The notes beneath the pieces are model-generated. The model had not been told where the DNA came from and did not search any database. It saw only the letters and a program-made list of their open reading frames with translations. A program made the translations under genes and the position numbers. From Euglena gracilis (lineage: Eukaryota > Euglenida > Euglenophyceae > Euglenales): a stretch of DNA of 64,000 nt. Where the stretch lies: contig CP154957.1 in NCBI GenBank assembly GCA_039621445.1, positions 35,846,762 through 35,910,761 on the forward strand, read 5' to 3'. Of this stretch, positions 1 to 10,934 are shown in pieces. Position 1 is the first letter of the stretch. Each line of letters opens with the position of its first letter.

Positions 1-370
1 ACAAAAATACCCCTTTTGCTGACTTTTGGACATATTGCCATTTTTTGATGTGTTAATGTTTCCCCCCCGAAAAATGTTCAAAAAATTTCAAAAAATGAGC
101 ATTTTGGATCGATTTTCAAAGAAAAATCAGGGATTTTTGACCGATTTCGACCCAATTTCCGGCCCTTTGCCTGTCCGTGAAATCGAAAAATTTCGCCCCC
201 CCCCCCCCAATTTCTGGGTGGGAGGGGGGGTCCGACCCACCCCCGCCCCCCTCCGTGTCGGGAGGGGGGGGCAGACCCTCCCCCTCAAGGCTTCCCATCC
301 ATCCCTGCCCCCCCCCCTGCTGGACCGCAGGGGGGGTTCGGACCCCCACCTGCCCTTATATCAAACCCTG
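1..370. mobile_element. Right part of an inverted-repeat element (TTATATCRAACCCTG end)
   Basis: G- and C-runs dominate 190-350, and the segment ends CCTTATATCAAACCCTG at 354-370. That is the right terminus of the element seen complete at 1251-1594. The left end lies before the window. Long spurious reading frames in this stretch come from the G/C tracts. Confidence 0.55.
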
Positions 371-583
371 CTCCCCCCTCACCGGGTTGTTGAACCAACC
401 AAATGACAAATCAAAGAGGAGTCATTTGGAAGTGACACACATCCATTGAGGTTGAACAAAGACACCAGTTTGACCGGTTTGAAATGTTGAGGTTCCCCAT
501 CATTCTGCAGCATGGTGGTTTGGTTGACTGTCCCTTTCGCTTCCTCCCTTTTCGAAGATTTCTCTGCCACCACCACCATCCAG

Positions 584-683
584 ATCGAGGAGTGTGGCAC
601 GCTGGACTGCTCCAAGCTGGACTCCCACTGCCAACAAAACCTCCATTCCCACCACAGCGTGCCCAGCCCCGTCACTGCCAAAG
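584..683 (+). CDS. Candidate exon, Cys-rich, unidentified
   Basis: CACCATCCAG precedes and AAAG/GTGCCG follows an open 100-base stretch reading IEECGTLDCSKLDSHCQQNL, then HSHHSVPSPVTAK. The codon content differs from the G/C-tract DNA around it. Three Cys in 12 residues suggest a small disulfide-bonded or metal-binding segment. No family recognised, and no clear continuation. Confidence 0.3.
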
Positions 684-1073
684 GTGCCGAAAAGGCTTCT
701 TTTTAAGTTGACATTTGTTCCCCCGAAACCGGAATTCCATTTTTGTGGTAACTCTCCCTAGGCTTCAACTGGGAAGGGTGCTTCCACTGTTCCACTTTGG
801 TTCCACTGCTTCGGTGGTGGAACCAAAGGGGTTTGGGCTGGACCGCCCCCCCCCCCATCACTGGGGAGGGGGGAACTTGTGCCTGGCTCTGGTTGCTGAA
901 TGGCCACCCTGGTGACGGAGGGGATGATGACCAAATGAGCCGGGTTTGGTTCGATTGAGCTGCTCTGGTTGGGACATTCAGACTTTTTCCATTTCAGGTG
1001 GTGTGAAACCCTACTGGCGTTCCTGTGTTTTTTATTGGCTGTTATTACAACCTGCCATTTTCTCCTCTGGCAG

Positions 1074-1160
1074 GGCTGATTGGAACTGCCGGGTGGTGGG
1101 TGGGGAGTTGACCTTCGATGGCAAACCCAACAAATTTTCGGGCCACCTCCCAGCACCTCT
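1074..1160 (+). CDS. Weak candidate exon, unidentified
   Basis: Follows TCTCCTCTGGCAG. One frame reads ADWNCRVVGGELTFDGKPNK, then FSGH. Nothing recognisable, and no donor chosen. A loosely similar TFDGRVF is encoded near 2980-3000. Listed only because the acceptor is good and the surrounding DNA is otherwise repetitive. Confidence 0.2.
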
Positions 1161-1250
1161 TCCTGTGGCACCAGCTTCTGGCGATCAAACTTTTGGCCAA
1201 GGAATTTGGGCCAAACCTCCTTTCTCAGGGTTGGAATGCCCAGTGGTACC

Positions 1251-1594
1251 CAGGGTTTGATATAAGGAGGGCGTACATGGTTTAGGTGGGGGGTGTCCCC
1301 CCCCCCCTCCTGGCCGCAGGGGGGTTCCGGCCCCCCCCCCCCCCCACCTGCCAGGGCCAGGGGGGTCCGGACCGACCCTGGGGGGGTACCCGGGACCCCC
1401 AAAAAAGGGTCAATTTTTTCCTCCGGCGCAAAGCGCCGGATTTTTTTTGCATTTTTGGCACATTTTTGCCCAAAAAGTGCCCAAAATGGCACTTTTGGTC
1501 GTTTTGGGGGGTCACCCGGACCGCGCCACTGCTTAGGTGGGGGGGTGCCCCCCCCCCCCCGGACCCCCCCCACCTGTCCTTATATCGAACCCTG
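1251..1594. mobile_element. Non-autonomous hAT-like element with perfect 8-bp target duplication
   Basis: Left end CAGGGTTTGATATAAGG and right end CCTTATATCGAACCCTG are inverted repeats. Immediately outside, GTGGTACC stands at 1243-1250 and again at 1595-1602. The interior is C/G tracts plus TTTTTGCATTTTTGGCA-like low-complexity DNA without coding capacity. An 8-bp duplication and CAG ends are features of the hAT superfamily. A related interior recurs near 43960-44130. Confidence 0.85.
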
Positions 1595-2116
1595 GTGGTA
1601 CCCTCCCCCCCCCTGTCATATGACCACCCCATTATAACGACCATCCCCCGGTCGCAGGTTGCAGGTTAGGGGGGTCTAACGACCCCCCCCCCCGGTCGCA
1701 CGTTGAGGTACCCGGTCGTCTGACAAGGGGGGGAGGGTAGCTGTTTGATTCTGGAAGAAGAGCCCCAGGGGGTTTTTGGCAAAGCCAACCCCTGATATAA
1801 ACAGAAGGCTGGCGCCTTCGGGGCAATCCCTTGAGGCCCGATGCTGGGCTGTGGCTTCTCTGACCCTCTCCTTCCTCGTCTACCAGAGTCACTTTCCTGC
1901 TTGTGAGCCACCCCCCCAGTCCTCGGTGCGTTTCAGTGAACCTCAAATTCCCGTCCATGGCAGCCTCACCCCGGTCCGTTCCCCATACCAGTCTGCCTTT
2001 TCGCTTACCTTGGCGATACAGATGGTTGGTGTGTATTTTCACAAGCAAGCTCACCCTGCTGATGTTATGAAGAGTTTTATAATGTTATATGCCCACCTAC
2101 CCCCCTCTCTTGGGAA

Positions 2117-2360
2117 ATGGTAATGCCCGAGGACCTGTCAGGGTCCCGCCCAGGAAACTGCCACGGTGTCACCGGCCAACCTGTCAGTACACACAGTTGT
2201 CAGGGTCCCTTGAGTCCTAGTACTGGCCTGTCAGGTTGGTCTTTCATTGGTTTCCCCTTGAAATGCCCTACCCAGGAAACTGTCAGCGTCCTTGGTGCCG
2301 GCCAAACTGTCAGCATGGGAGGTTGGGTCCCCGGAATCAGCCGACCAGGTGACAGTTTCT
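2117..2360. repeat. CTGTCAGGGTCCC dispersed repeat, copy 1
   Basis: Short words such as CTGTCAGGGTCCC, GGAAACTG and GGCCAACCTGTCAG repeat several times. The same wording recurs at 41640-41885 and 57935-58030. It ends in a G-run. Confidence 0.7.
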
Positions 2361-2683
2361 TGTGGGGGGGGGGGGGTGTTTCTGGGTGTCAATCACTGTG
2401 AGCAGTGTTTGTGCATGTGTGTGATATTGTACCAATGTCAGCAGAATGGAGAACCTCCTCGGTTCTATATTTGGTCGGAAATTTCATCGACCCAAAAGGT
2501 TGCCGCCACTCACCGTACTTCTCCATAAATAACATTTAGGTGCATTGTTGAACACATTTTTGCACCTCAAGTCGTTCAAAATATATTCTATCACCAAAGC
2601 AAGCACCGGGGTGCTACACTTGGGGGGGGGGGGGTGATGTTGATGTTTGAAGGTGAGGAGGAGTGAAAGTGGTGGGCTGCAAT

Positions 2684-2880
2684 TGGGCTGAATTAACCTG
2701 GAAGAACCCTCGGGGGGTTGGGTGGGTGGGTCCCAGGCCAGTTTGGGTTCCAGTGCGAAGCGCTGCGAAATTTGGGGAATGCCTTTGGGCACCTGGATGT
2801 TTGGGGGGTGGTCCCCTGGGGGTCCCGCTTGGGTAGTTGGGTGCCTCCTCCTCCCCCGAGGGTTTTTAAACAACAGCCTG
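2684..2880. mobile_element. Possible small inverted-repeat element
   Basis: The right end TTTAAACAACAGCCTG resembles the end of the element at 51626-51927. The left end TGGGCTGAATTAACC is a weaker partner. Flanks GCTGCAAT and ACTGCAAT differ by one base, as for an old 8-bp duplication. Confidence 0.35.
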
Positions 2881-2999
2881 ACTGCAATGTTACGCTTAAG
2901 GGCAGACTCGGTCAGCCAAACAGTCCTGTCACCGCCACCTCTGGACGCATACGTTGTCCCCATCTGCTGGCTGTGGCGAATGACGTTTGATGGCCGCGT

Positions 3000-4980
3000 A
3001 TTTTATCGACGATGTGGTTGCCTGGTCGTTTGCTTTGGTTTCTTTTTTCTGCAGAGCGGCTGGACGGGTTTAATTCCAGTCAGCAGGCCCCCCCAGGATT
3101 CCCCCCTCCTGGTGAATAAAGTTGAATGTGCAGTGACAAACATTTTTGGGGGGATTCGAAGTACCCTGCACTCCCTTGCCCACCAACCACCTCTGTGCCG
3201 ACCCCCCCCCCTGGTCAGGGCTGGTCAGGGGTTGCAGGTGGGGGGGGGGGTTCAGTGCATATGACCCCCCTGGTTGGGGTTTGTAAGAACCCGTTCAGTT
3301 GCAGGGGGGAGACAAAAAAATTGCAATAGACGTTGGGAAGCACAATCGGTTTTCATTCCTTGTCCACCACAAGAGTTCTCAAGGAGTGGGTGGAGGCCTG
3401 GCAACAAAAAAAAACTTGAAACAAAAAAAACTTGAAACAACAGGTGTTCCTGTGACTTGATTCAAAGCCCTTGGGGCAAACCTTTACGAGTGAATCGCGC
3501 AAGGTATTTTGAATACGAAAAAGGATGAAGCAGAACAGGTGAAAAAGGATGAAACAGATTCTTGGCGTCAAGCGTCAAGGACACAAAATCGACGTTTTGA
3601 GTGAATGCTCACCGAAACCCACCTGTTTTCAAAGAAAACCTCTTGAGATAGTAACAGGGAATTTCTTAAGCTGGACCCAGGGGGTTTCCAACCAGCCAGT
3701 ACTCTTCCCCCCCCCCCAGCCAGCACCTCCCAGCCAGGTTGCGGACCAGACCAATTCTGACCCCCCCCCCCGGGTGACTGACTGGTTTTGGGCTCCAGAC
3801 CCCCCAGGGATGGGGTCGGCCAGGAATGGCCGAAAGTGGCCACCCGGTGCCAAAGGCGGCGGAAAACTTTGGGGTTTTTGGCCAAAATCCATTGGTTGAT
3901 TTAGGCCGTTGTGGCCCAAGCCGCCAAATTGACCGACCTCCCCCTCTGGGGGGGGGGGGGTAGGAAGTGGGTGAATGGTATTCAAAAAAGTGACTGACGG
4001 GGTTTTTGGAAAGTGGAAAGTGACCCCCGGGGGGGGGGGGCGTTGGTAAGCAATGGTGTGTTGTGGATCCTCCTGGGGGTTGAGGTGATAAATGTTTTGC
4101 AGCCCGGCGAAGCAAAGCACCAAAAGATTTTCCAAAAAGGGTCCAAAACGGCCAATTGTGGCCGTTTTCAAGGGTTTTTTATTGGATTATCACCTCAGAA
4201 TTTTGGCTGAAGAACCAACCCAGCTAGATTTTAAGGTTAGCGAATAGGATGCCAGACCAAAATTGTTGAAAAATACCACCCAAAATGCTCATTTTTCGAA
4301 TTTTTTGAAGTTTTTTTCCCGTGTAAAAAAAAAGCACCAAAGCATCCCAAAATATTCAATATGCTTAAAAGTGAGGGAAAAGCTATTTTTACACTATTTT
4401 TTAGAACCTGCCGAGGGGGGCGGGGTGCGCCATGGGTCAGGTTTTTGCCTGTTTCAGGCCTGCCGATTTTGGCTGGATTTTGGGTGGGTGGGTGGGTGGT
4501 TAACCCGGGGTGGGTCAAAACCCACCCACCCACAACCCCCCCCCAGGGTCGTGGGTGGGTTTGGGCCCGGAAAAAAGTGCCCCCCCAGGGAAGTGAATTT
4601 ATGGTCAGGATTCAGCAACATACAAATTTAGTCTTATATTCTGCTTTCATTTCAGCCCAATTTCGCTTTAACCTCCTGATTCTGGCCCAACCCTCATTAA
4701 TCCCTTTCTCATCAACAGTTGCAGCCTTAACCCTGCTCCTGAAATAGCAGAGAACACCAAAACATGCCGTCGAAACCCGGGGGGAGGTATACTAAAAAAA
4801 AGTACATACCAAATACCATGCGTTGTTTGTTAAACAAGTAATAATTACACCGTATTGTATTATAAATAGTATTTGTCCATTATTATGTACGATATATAAT
4901 ATAGTATTTTACTATATAATAAAATATTTATTTGTTTGTTTGTTTGTTTGTTGATTTGTTTGTTTATTTATTTATTTATC
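3000..4980. other. Repeat-rich DNA without recognised exon
   Basis: Contains C-runs, GTGACTGACTGG words (3770, 3990), GGGTGGGTGGGT words (4480-4560) and an AT-rich block 4780-4980. I see no exon I would defend. Confidence 0.4.
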
Positions 4981-4989
4981 ATTCTTTAA

Positions 4990-5412
4990 ATATTTTGTAT
5001 TGCACACATAAACCCCCCAAATATAACCCCCCCAAAAATAAAAACCCCCCTGAGGACCTTGACATCCCGCCCGAATATAAAATCCCCCCTCCGGCGCGAA
5101 GTGCCGGAAGAAAAAAAAATTCGACAAAATCTCTCCTGAAAATGTGATTTTTGGCAGACTTGGGAACATTTTTTTTTTTTACCAAAAAACATGTGAAATT
5201 TGCTCCTTCGCCCGAAAAGTGAAATGTTTGGACCCCCAAGGGTGGACGTATTTGTGTTTTTGGACCGAAAAAGTGATTACTGGACCCCGCCAGGAAGTTG
5301 ATTTTTCCGACAGAATAATAAATCCCCCCCAAATATAAAACCCCCGGGGGTCTTGAAATTTCCGCCCGAATATAAAACTGGGGGGTTTTTATATTTGGGG
5401 GGGGTTATATGT
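4990..5412. mobile_element. Inverted-repeat element with AAATATAACCCCCC ends
   Basis: Left end CATAAACCCCCCAAATATAA and right end ATATTTGGGGGGGGTTATAT are inverted copies. Inner sub-terminal blocks (TTGACATCCCGCCCGAATAT and TTGAAATTTCCGCCCGAATA) are direct copies. The central 5085-5320 is A/T-rich with CCGGCGCGAAGTGCCGG. No coding capacity. Confidence 0.6.
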
Positions 5413-5785
5413 ATATATGTGCATATATATGTATGTTTATATGTATATATATGTATATAACATATGGCAGGTGTATCAAAGTGGACACTTAGTTGGCCAC
5501 GGTATGCCTGGGGTTGGTGAAGGCGTAGGGTAGGACTGGCCAGCCCATGTGTGGCCGCACGCGCGACGCGTCTCCCCCTGCGCAGGTGGCACTGCCCACA
5601 CCGCAAATCTTAGAACCCCCCCTTTCAGAGTCACTCCAAAGGCTGGGAGGGCGAAGTCTTTTGTGGGGACCAACTGTTCAGCAGCCTTTATCTTTATTTC
5701 CCCTGCCTGTCTGCCGCCTTTGGCAAGGCGGGATGCGCGTCCTGGTCTTAACCCTAACCCTAGGCCCTCACTAACCCCAGGTATG

Positions 5786-6222
5786 CTGCAGGGGGGGGGG
5801 TGACGCAAATGCGTTTTTTTTTGCGATTTTTTTTGTTTCGATTTTGGCAAATTTGCGGGTTTTTTTTGCTTTTTTATGTGTTTTTTTTCTGGGAGATTTT
5901 TTTTTTAGGTCTTTGTTGGAAAACCTTTTGACCATGAAACATTCCTCATTTTGGTCCTCATTTCCCCAGAGACCAAAAATTTTGTCAATTTTTCGTCAAT
6001 TTTGCTTTTTCTTTGGTCCACAAATGCTTATTTTTCGGAAAAATGGATTTTTCTTGAAAATAAGCAGAAAACAATTCTGAAGTCCTCTCCATCCAGAGGA
6101 AAGGGTATATCCCAGGGGAGCTCCTAAAGGATTTTACATGGAATTTGCGTTTATTTGTGTTTTTGTGTTTGTTTGCATTTTTTTTGTGTCGCATTTTTTG
6201 AAGGTCCATGTTGCGTTTCCCC
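5786..6222. mobile_element. Repeat family with GAGCTCCTAAAGGATTTT block, copy 1
   Basis: Begins with a G-run and TGACGCAAATGCG, ends GTTGCGTTTCCCCCC. The block GAGCTCCTAAAGGATTTTAC at 6119-6138 recurs near 60570 and in diverged form near 43448. G-run and C-run ends with GCAAATGCG and TGTTGCG words are imperfect inverted repeats. Confidence 0.5.
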
Positions 6223-6291
6223 CCAACCAAGTGTCCATTTTGATACACCCCCGGGGGTTATCAAAAGGTAGAGCTTCCATATATACATATA

Positions 6292-6299
<8 letters not shown>

Positions 6300-6327
<28 letters not shown>

Positions 6328-6496
6328 TGTATGTATGTATGTATGTATGTATGTATGTATGTATGTATGTATGTGTGTGTGTGTATGTATGTATGTATGT
6401 ATGTATGTATGCATGTATGTATGTATGTATGTATGTATGTATGTATGTATGTATGTATGTATGTATGTATGTATGTATGTATGTATGTATGTATGT
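6300..6496. repeat. (ATGT)n microsatellite
   Basis: About 200 bases of nearly perfect ATGT with one GTGTGTGT interruption. Apparent MYVCMYVC and HTYIHTYI peptides are artefacts. Confidence 0.97.
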
Positions 6497-6590
6497 GGGG
6501 TACTGAACTTGACACCGGGTTGGCCACAGGGTACATGCCCTCAACGGGGTTAGTGAAGGGCAGGTTTGGGTTCGGACCAATATAGATAGA

Positions 6591-6865
6591 TGGCAGCTCC
6601 CCATTATAGGCCCCGCCCCTCTGGGGGGGGGGTCCTATAGTTGGGGGGGGGGGCGGCAAAAAAATTTTGCGTTAATGATGTAATAGGGTTAGGTGCGCGA
6701 CTTAGGCTTAGGGTTAGGCCTAACTTGTACACCGAACACCCGTCTATAAGTTAGGCCTAACCCTAACCCTAAATCGCGCACCTAACCCTACTCCATCGTT
6801 AACGCAAAGAAAAATATTTTGAAACCCTCCCCACTATATACCGGGCATATAGTGGGGAGCTGCCA
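6591..6865. mobile_element. Foldback element with TGGCAGC ends in microsatellite surroundings
   Basis: Left end TGGCAGCTCCCCATTATAGG; the right end reads TATAGTGGGGAGCTGCCA, its near-perfect inverse. Inside, GTTAGGTGCGCGACTTAGG and GTTAGGCCTAAC are matched by inverse copies at 6740-6790, so almost the whole element can fold on itself. Flanked by ATAG and (AT)n repeats. Confidence 0.8.
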
Positions 6866-7101
6866 GATATATATATATATACACATATATATATATACAC
6901 ACACACATATATATATATATGCATATATATATACATATATATACATATATGCATATATATGCATATATATATATATATGCATATATACATATATATACAT
7001 ATATACATCTATATATGTATGTATACATATATATATGAATATATATATATATATATAAACAATATGTATATATGTACCTGTTACACATATGTATATATAT
7101 A
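6866..7101. repeat. (AT)n / (ATATGC)n microsatellite
   Basis: Alternating ATAT, ACAC and GCATAT words fill the interval between two TGGCAGC elements. Confidence 0.9.
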
Positions 7102-7627
7102 TGGCAGCGAGATTCTATTTGGCCCGCGGGTCAGGTAGAATCTCCAGGGGGGGTCCGTGTAGCATCCCCCGCGTCGGACCCTCAGGAAGAAAATCGGGTT
7201 ATTTTTGGGAATAGGGTTAGGTGCGCGACCGCATTCCCGTCGGGTCTCCCTTTCGGGGAATTTAGGGAGGGGTTAGGCCGCATTTCCGACGGTTTCCGAC
7301 CGAATCGGGGGTCGATTTTGGGCAAAATGGCGACAAAAAGACGACCAAAAATCTTCCGAAACGGCGACCCTAACTTCCGGCCTAACTTTGTCCCTAAAAG
7401 TGCCAATTTTCAGCACGCCGATCCTAACCCTAACCCCATTCCAAAATTCCCCATTCCAAAATTAAGTGCCAAACCTCCCAAATTCTCAAATTCTGACCAA
7501 TTTGGCCCGGATCCGGCGCGTTTTTGGGGCTCCGCGGGACCGAAACGGGAGAGGGTAGGGCGCGGGGGATGCTACTCGGACCCCCCCCCTGGAGATTCTA
7601 CTTGGCCTGCGGGCCAAGTAGAATCTG

Positions 7628-7630
<3 letters not shown>
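7102..7630. mobile_element. Inverted-repeat element, TGGCAGC family
   Basis: Left TGGCAGCGAGATTCTATTTG and GGCCCGCGGG; right end GGCCAAGTAGAATCTGCAA is the inverse. Sub-terminal GGTCCGTGTAGCATCCCCCG and its inverse at 7563-7585 extend the pairing. Contains AGGGTTAGGTGCGCGAC, shared with the element at 6591-6865. Followed by (AT)n and (TG)n. Confidence 0.75.

Positions 7631-7712
<82 letters not shown>
7631..7712. repeat. (AT)n then (TG)n microsatellite
   Basis: About 45 bases of AT followed by about 32 bases of TG, directly abutting the right end of the preceding element. Confidence 0.95.
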
Positions 7713-8140
7713 CCTCCCCCCCATTTAGAACGACCCCCCTCTGATAATGAACCCAACCCATTTATAACGACCCATCCTGGAATTTCCACCCAAAAAAGAA
7801 TATAACGACCCACGGTTGACAAAGAGCAGAAAGCACGGGTAAGATGATGCATCTCATGTAAGAGTGTCCTGGCTCACCAGTGTTTACTTGAAGTATGAGC
7901 GGATCGACCGCTGCTTGGACGGGGGCGTGGTTAGGGTCGTCACTGTCGGACTCCTCAAGCTCAGCAGTGCCACACACAAAGCCAGCAAGGGTGGTAGAAA
8001 GCGTGTCAGACATAGCTGCGGTAGGGAAAACAGCAAAGCCCCCCTCTGATAACGACCCCCCATTTATAACGACCCCCTCTGGATTTTCCACCAACTGAAA
8101 AGTCAGATAACGACCCGTCGTTATATTCAGGGGGGGTTAT
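7713..8140. mobile_element. Possible element with TATAACGACCCCCC ends
   Basis: Words TTTAGAACGACCCCCC and TTTATAACGACCC occur at the left (7724-7775), with similar CATTTATAACGACCCCCT inside and GTCGTTATATTCAGGGGGGG at the right, the inverse. The middle (7815-8035) is non-repetitive and has no convincing exon. Confidence 0.5.
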
Positions 8141-8150
8141 TATATATATA

Positions 8151-8374
8151 CTCTGATTGGTAAAAAAACTGGCCACAGATTGGGGGGTATTTATGCATGT
8201 ATGTATGCATGCATGTATATGTGTACACATACATACATACACACACACATACATACATACATACATACATACATACATACATACATACATACATACATAC
8301 ATACATACATACATACATGCATGCATACATACATACATGCATGAATGCATACATACATACAGATATACATATAC

Positions 8375-8395
<21 letters not shown>
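8151..8395. repeat. Repeat R1, copy a (inverse of 60775-61065)
   Basis: CTCTGATTGGTAAAAAAACT, then GGCCACAGATTGGGGGGTAT, leads into a TGCATG/ATGT array with a TGTGTACACA core and an (ATAC)n stretch. The same order, reverse-complemented and nearly identical over the unique 90 bases, is found at the other end of the window. Confidence 0.85.
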
Positions 8396-8453
<58 letters not shown>

Positions 8454-8556
8454 CTATCTATATATATATATATATCTATATCTATATCTATATCTATATC
8501 TACATCTACATATATATATATCTCTATATCTATATCTATATCTATATCTGTATCTA
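8394..8556. repeat. (TG)n and (TATC)n microsatellites
   Basis: About 56 bases of TG followed by TATC/TATA repeats to 8556. Confidence 0.95.
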
Positions 8557-8680
8557 GGCTACAGAGGGCCTACCAATTTTTTATTTCTTGTTGTCCCAGA
8601 ATTCCCCCAGAGTTCAAAAAACGACTTTTTATCCCGATTTGGAATGCTGAGGCGTGCTTTTACACCATTTTTTTTTCCAG

Positions 8681-8740
8681 TTATCATGGCGCATCCCAAG
8701 GTCGACCAAAAAGGAGTTTGTAGAGAAAGGGATTTATCAG
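8681..8740 (+). CDS. Candidate short exon upstream of PEX6 N-terminal exon
   Basis: A 60-base open stretch is preceded by a pyrimidine-rich tract ending CCAG and followed by CAG/GTAAAT, a textbook donor. Two frames are open: LSWRIPRSTKKEFVEKGIYQ, or one starting at an ATG at 8686 (MAHPKVDQKG...). It could be the first PEX6 coding exon or an exon of an upstream gene. I recognise no domain. Neither open frame joins cleanly in phase to the best frame of the next candidate exon at 8813. Confidence 0.3.
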
Positions 8741-8812
8741 GTAAATGAAAGGGCTTGGCTTAGGTTCAGTGCAGGTGACTCCTGCTCCGCCGTCGCTCTC
8801 CTCCCATCGCAG

Positions 8813-9153
8813 CCTCTTCTCCCGTCAATGGCACGTCCCTCACCCCATCGCCATCTCACCCTCCGGCGCCACACGTCCCCGCCCCCAGCCTGAGGCCCCC
8901 CTCCGGCCCCCCATGGAGCCCCCCTCCCCCCTCCCGCTGCGGACGTGTGTCTTGCGGGCTGCCTCCCCAGCGGCGTACGCCTTCTCCCAGGCCCACCCGG
9001 AGGTGCTGCTGCAGCACGTGCAAGGGCTGGCGGAGGTGGCGGTCGGCTCCTGGCTGGCCGTGCTGGGGGCTGGGGGCGAAGATGCGGCAGCCGGCCCATT
9101 CCGGTGTCCACCTCTGCACCTCTCTGCGGCCGCAGCGGATGCACAAATTGAAG
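8813..9153 (+). CDS. PEX6: PEX6 N-terminal exon (probable)
   Basis: GC-rich stretch after ATCGCAG, ending AAG/GTTGAT. The best frame reads LRTCVLRAASPAAYAFSQAH, then PEVLLQHVQGLAEVAVGSW. The pattern LL....LA....GSW matches the N-terminal beta-domain of PEX6 (human PEX6 has a comparable LLRLLALGSGAW). A second frame is also open, as is common in GC-rich DNA, so the assignment rests on this weak similarity and on position. The 5' boundary is approximate, and an ATG at 8912 lies inside the frame. Confidence 0.45.
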
Positions 9154-9333
9154 GTTGATGACACTCACTGAAACGGCAAGCATTCAACAATAATTTCAAC
9201 AACAACAACAACAACAATTTGGTGCTTGCTCAGTGACCATTTTTTTTTTGCATTTTCGAAGAAAGTTTCGAAGTGAACCAGGAAATGACTAGGATGATGT
9301 GATTTAAGCAATTTGAAATATGTACATAAAATA

Positions 9334-9427
9334 TGGCGAGGGTGAATTTGTTCCCCCCCCCCAGATATGGGTTAGGGTTGGGGTTAGGGTTAGGGCGGTA
9401 GGGGAGGCCCCAAGTTCACACCCGCCA
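9334..9427. mobile_element. Short foldback element with TTAGGG-like interior
   Basis: ATGGCGAGGGTGAATTTG at the left and CAAGTTCACACCCGCCAT at the right are inverse copies around GGGTTAGGGTTGGGGTTAGGG. Followed directly by (ATGT)n. Confidence 0.6.
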
Positions 9428-9436
9428 TATATATAC

Positions 9437-9439
<3 letters not shown>

Positions 9440-9469
<30 letters not shown>

Positions 9470-9470
9470 C

Positions 9471-9501
<31 letters not shown>

Positions 9502-9600
9502 TGTATGTATGTATGTATGTATGTATGTATGTATGTATGTATGTATGTATGTATGTATGTATGTATGTATGTATGTATGTATGTGTGTATGTATATATGT
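9440..9600. repeat. (ATGT)n microsatellite
   Basis: About 160 bases of ATGT, nearly perfect, with one ACAT interruption near 9470. Confidence 0.97.
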
Positions 9601-10399
9601 ATACATATGTATTGCATCAATCTTATGCAAAATTGTCTTTTTTATGAAATGATCATGAGGTCTTTATATTGTAGTATTTCAATTTAAGTTTTGTTGAGCT
9701 GGTGTTGCGCACTTTGGGACAGGGAAGGGAATACGCACCAGGCATTGTTTGCAATTTTGCAACTCTTTTTGGTGGGTTTCTTGTGGAGAATGGTAAGTTT
9801 TCAAAGTGCCTCACAACAGATTGCCTGTGACCGCTTGCTCACCGACCACCCCTATTTACTGAACCCCCAGCACGGGTTGCAGGTCAGGGCGCGTTGACCA
9901 CCCCCCTCATCAGGGGCTGTGGGAACCCAGTCGTTGGGCGGGGGGGGGGGGGGGCTGAAATGTCACCCCCCCCCATATTTTATAAACCCCCCGGGGTTAG
10001 TACAATCTGGTTTGCTTGGTCAGCCGAAGTTTAATAGGTCAAGGAATCCGAAGGTCAAAGGTCGAAATCCACCATTCCAAAATAGCCCAAAATACCAAAA
10101 TTACCCTAAACATTTTTTATGATGCTTGGGGACCAGGTTTCTGCTTAAGGGATTGCAGTACCCCCCCCCCCCCGGGGGTGGGGCTGGACTGCAGCTAGTC
10201 CAAATTTGGCTAGTGGGATTTCTAGCAGACCCCCCCGGGGGGGGGGGGGTCTGCTAGCAGGGCTAGCTAGTGGAAAAAAAATTTTCCATGGCCGGCGCAA
10301 AGCGCCGGAAATTTTTTTGGGACCCCCAAAAATGGCCAAAAATGCCCGTTTTGGGCCAATTTGGGAATTTTTGGAACAAAATCAGCCAAAAACCTATTA

Positions 10400-10934
10400 C
10401 AGTGTGGCTAAAAATTACGGAAGACCAAAATTACAGCAAAAAAAATTACGAGGAAAAATTTTTTGGCAAAATTTTTATTTTGGAAAAAATAATTTTGGCA
10501 AAATCTGGTTTTTTCAAAAAAAAAATTCTTTCTTTCCTCTCCTTATTAAAGAAGTAATTTTTAGTTTTCCTTTTTCTCCTCTTTAGCCATGAATTCACCA
10601 TGAGTTTTTTTTTTATTTGCTTAAGAACCGCCCTGCCTCAAAGCATCCTTTTGTGCTGAGCCCACACATCTTTGTGAATGTAGCACACAAACAGCCCGTA
10701 AATGCGTTCTCTGTGACGAGTTTGTGTGTGACAGTTGTTTTGCTGACCACGAAGACACAGTGTGTCCTCATTGACTCTGAGGAGTCAAAGCATGGCCGCC
10801 CCAGCATTGTGCTTGCGGCTTCCCAAGAGGGCGTCGGAAACCGACGGAGTGAGAAAATTACGAGGAAAAAAATAAATGGCAAAATTTTGGTATTTTGCCA
10901 AAATTTCTGTCTTCCATAATTTTTAGCCACACTG
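10400..10934. mobile_element. Nested Tc1/mariner-like non-autonomous element with TA duplication
   Basis: CAGTGTGGCTAAAAATTACG at the left; CGTAATTTTT-like TAATTTTTAGCCACACTG at the right. TA stands on both sides (10398-10399, 10935-10936). The uninterrupted sister copy at 25852 reads AACCTATTAAAAACC at the same point, giving an empty site. The inner 10575-10850 is different in composition and includes a Cys-rich frame. No transposase. Confidence 0.85.
10625..10774 (+). pseudogene. Cys/His-rich B-box-like fragment inside the nested element
   Basis: A frame between stops at 10622 and 10772 reads EPPCLKASFCAEPTHLCECS, then TQTARKCVLCDEFVCDSCFA and DHEDTVCPH. The pattern C..C....C..C...H with further Cys upstream recalls B-box or related zinc-binding folds. 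It is too short for a gene and has no clear splice sites on both sides. It may be a captured exon; TTCTCCTCTTTAG lies just upstream at 10574-10586. Confidence 0.35.

Noticed and set aside
2975-3015. WRMTFDGRVFYRR resembling the first strand of a WW domain
   Set aside because: The second Trp and the spacing of a WW domain are missing, and no HECT or other partner domain is nearby.
8856-9217. Minus-strand frames opposite the PEX6 N-terminal exon, and similarly at 16496-16894 and 51245-52099
   Set aside because: Shadow frames caused by high GC; the + strand frames carry the family motifs and splice signals.
9368-9397. Telomere or chromosome end
   Set aside because: The TTAGGG-like run is under 30 bases, lies inside a foldback element, and is flanked by genes on one side and repeats on the other.
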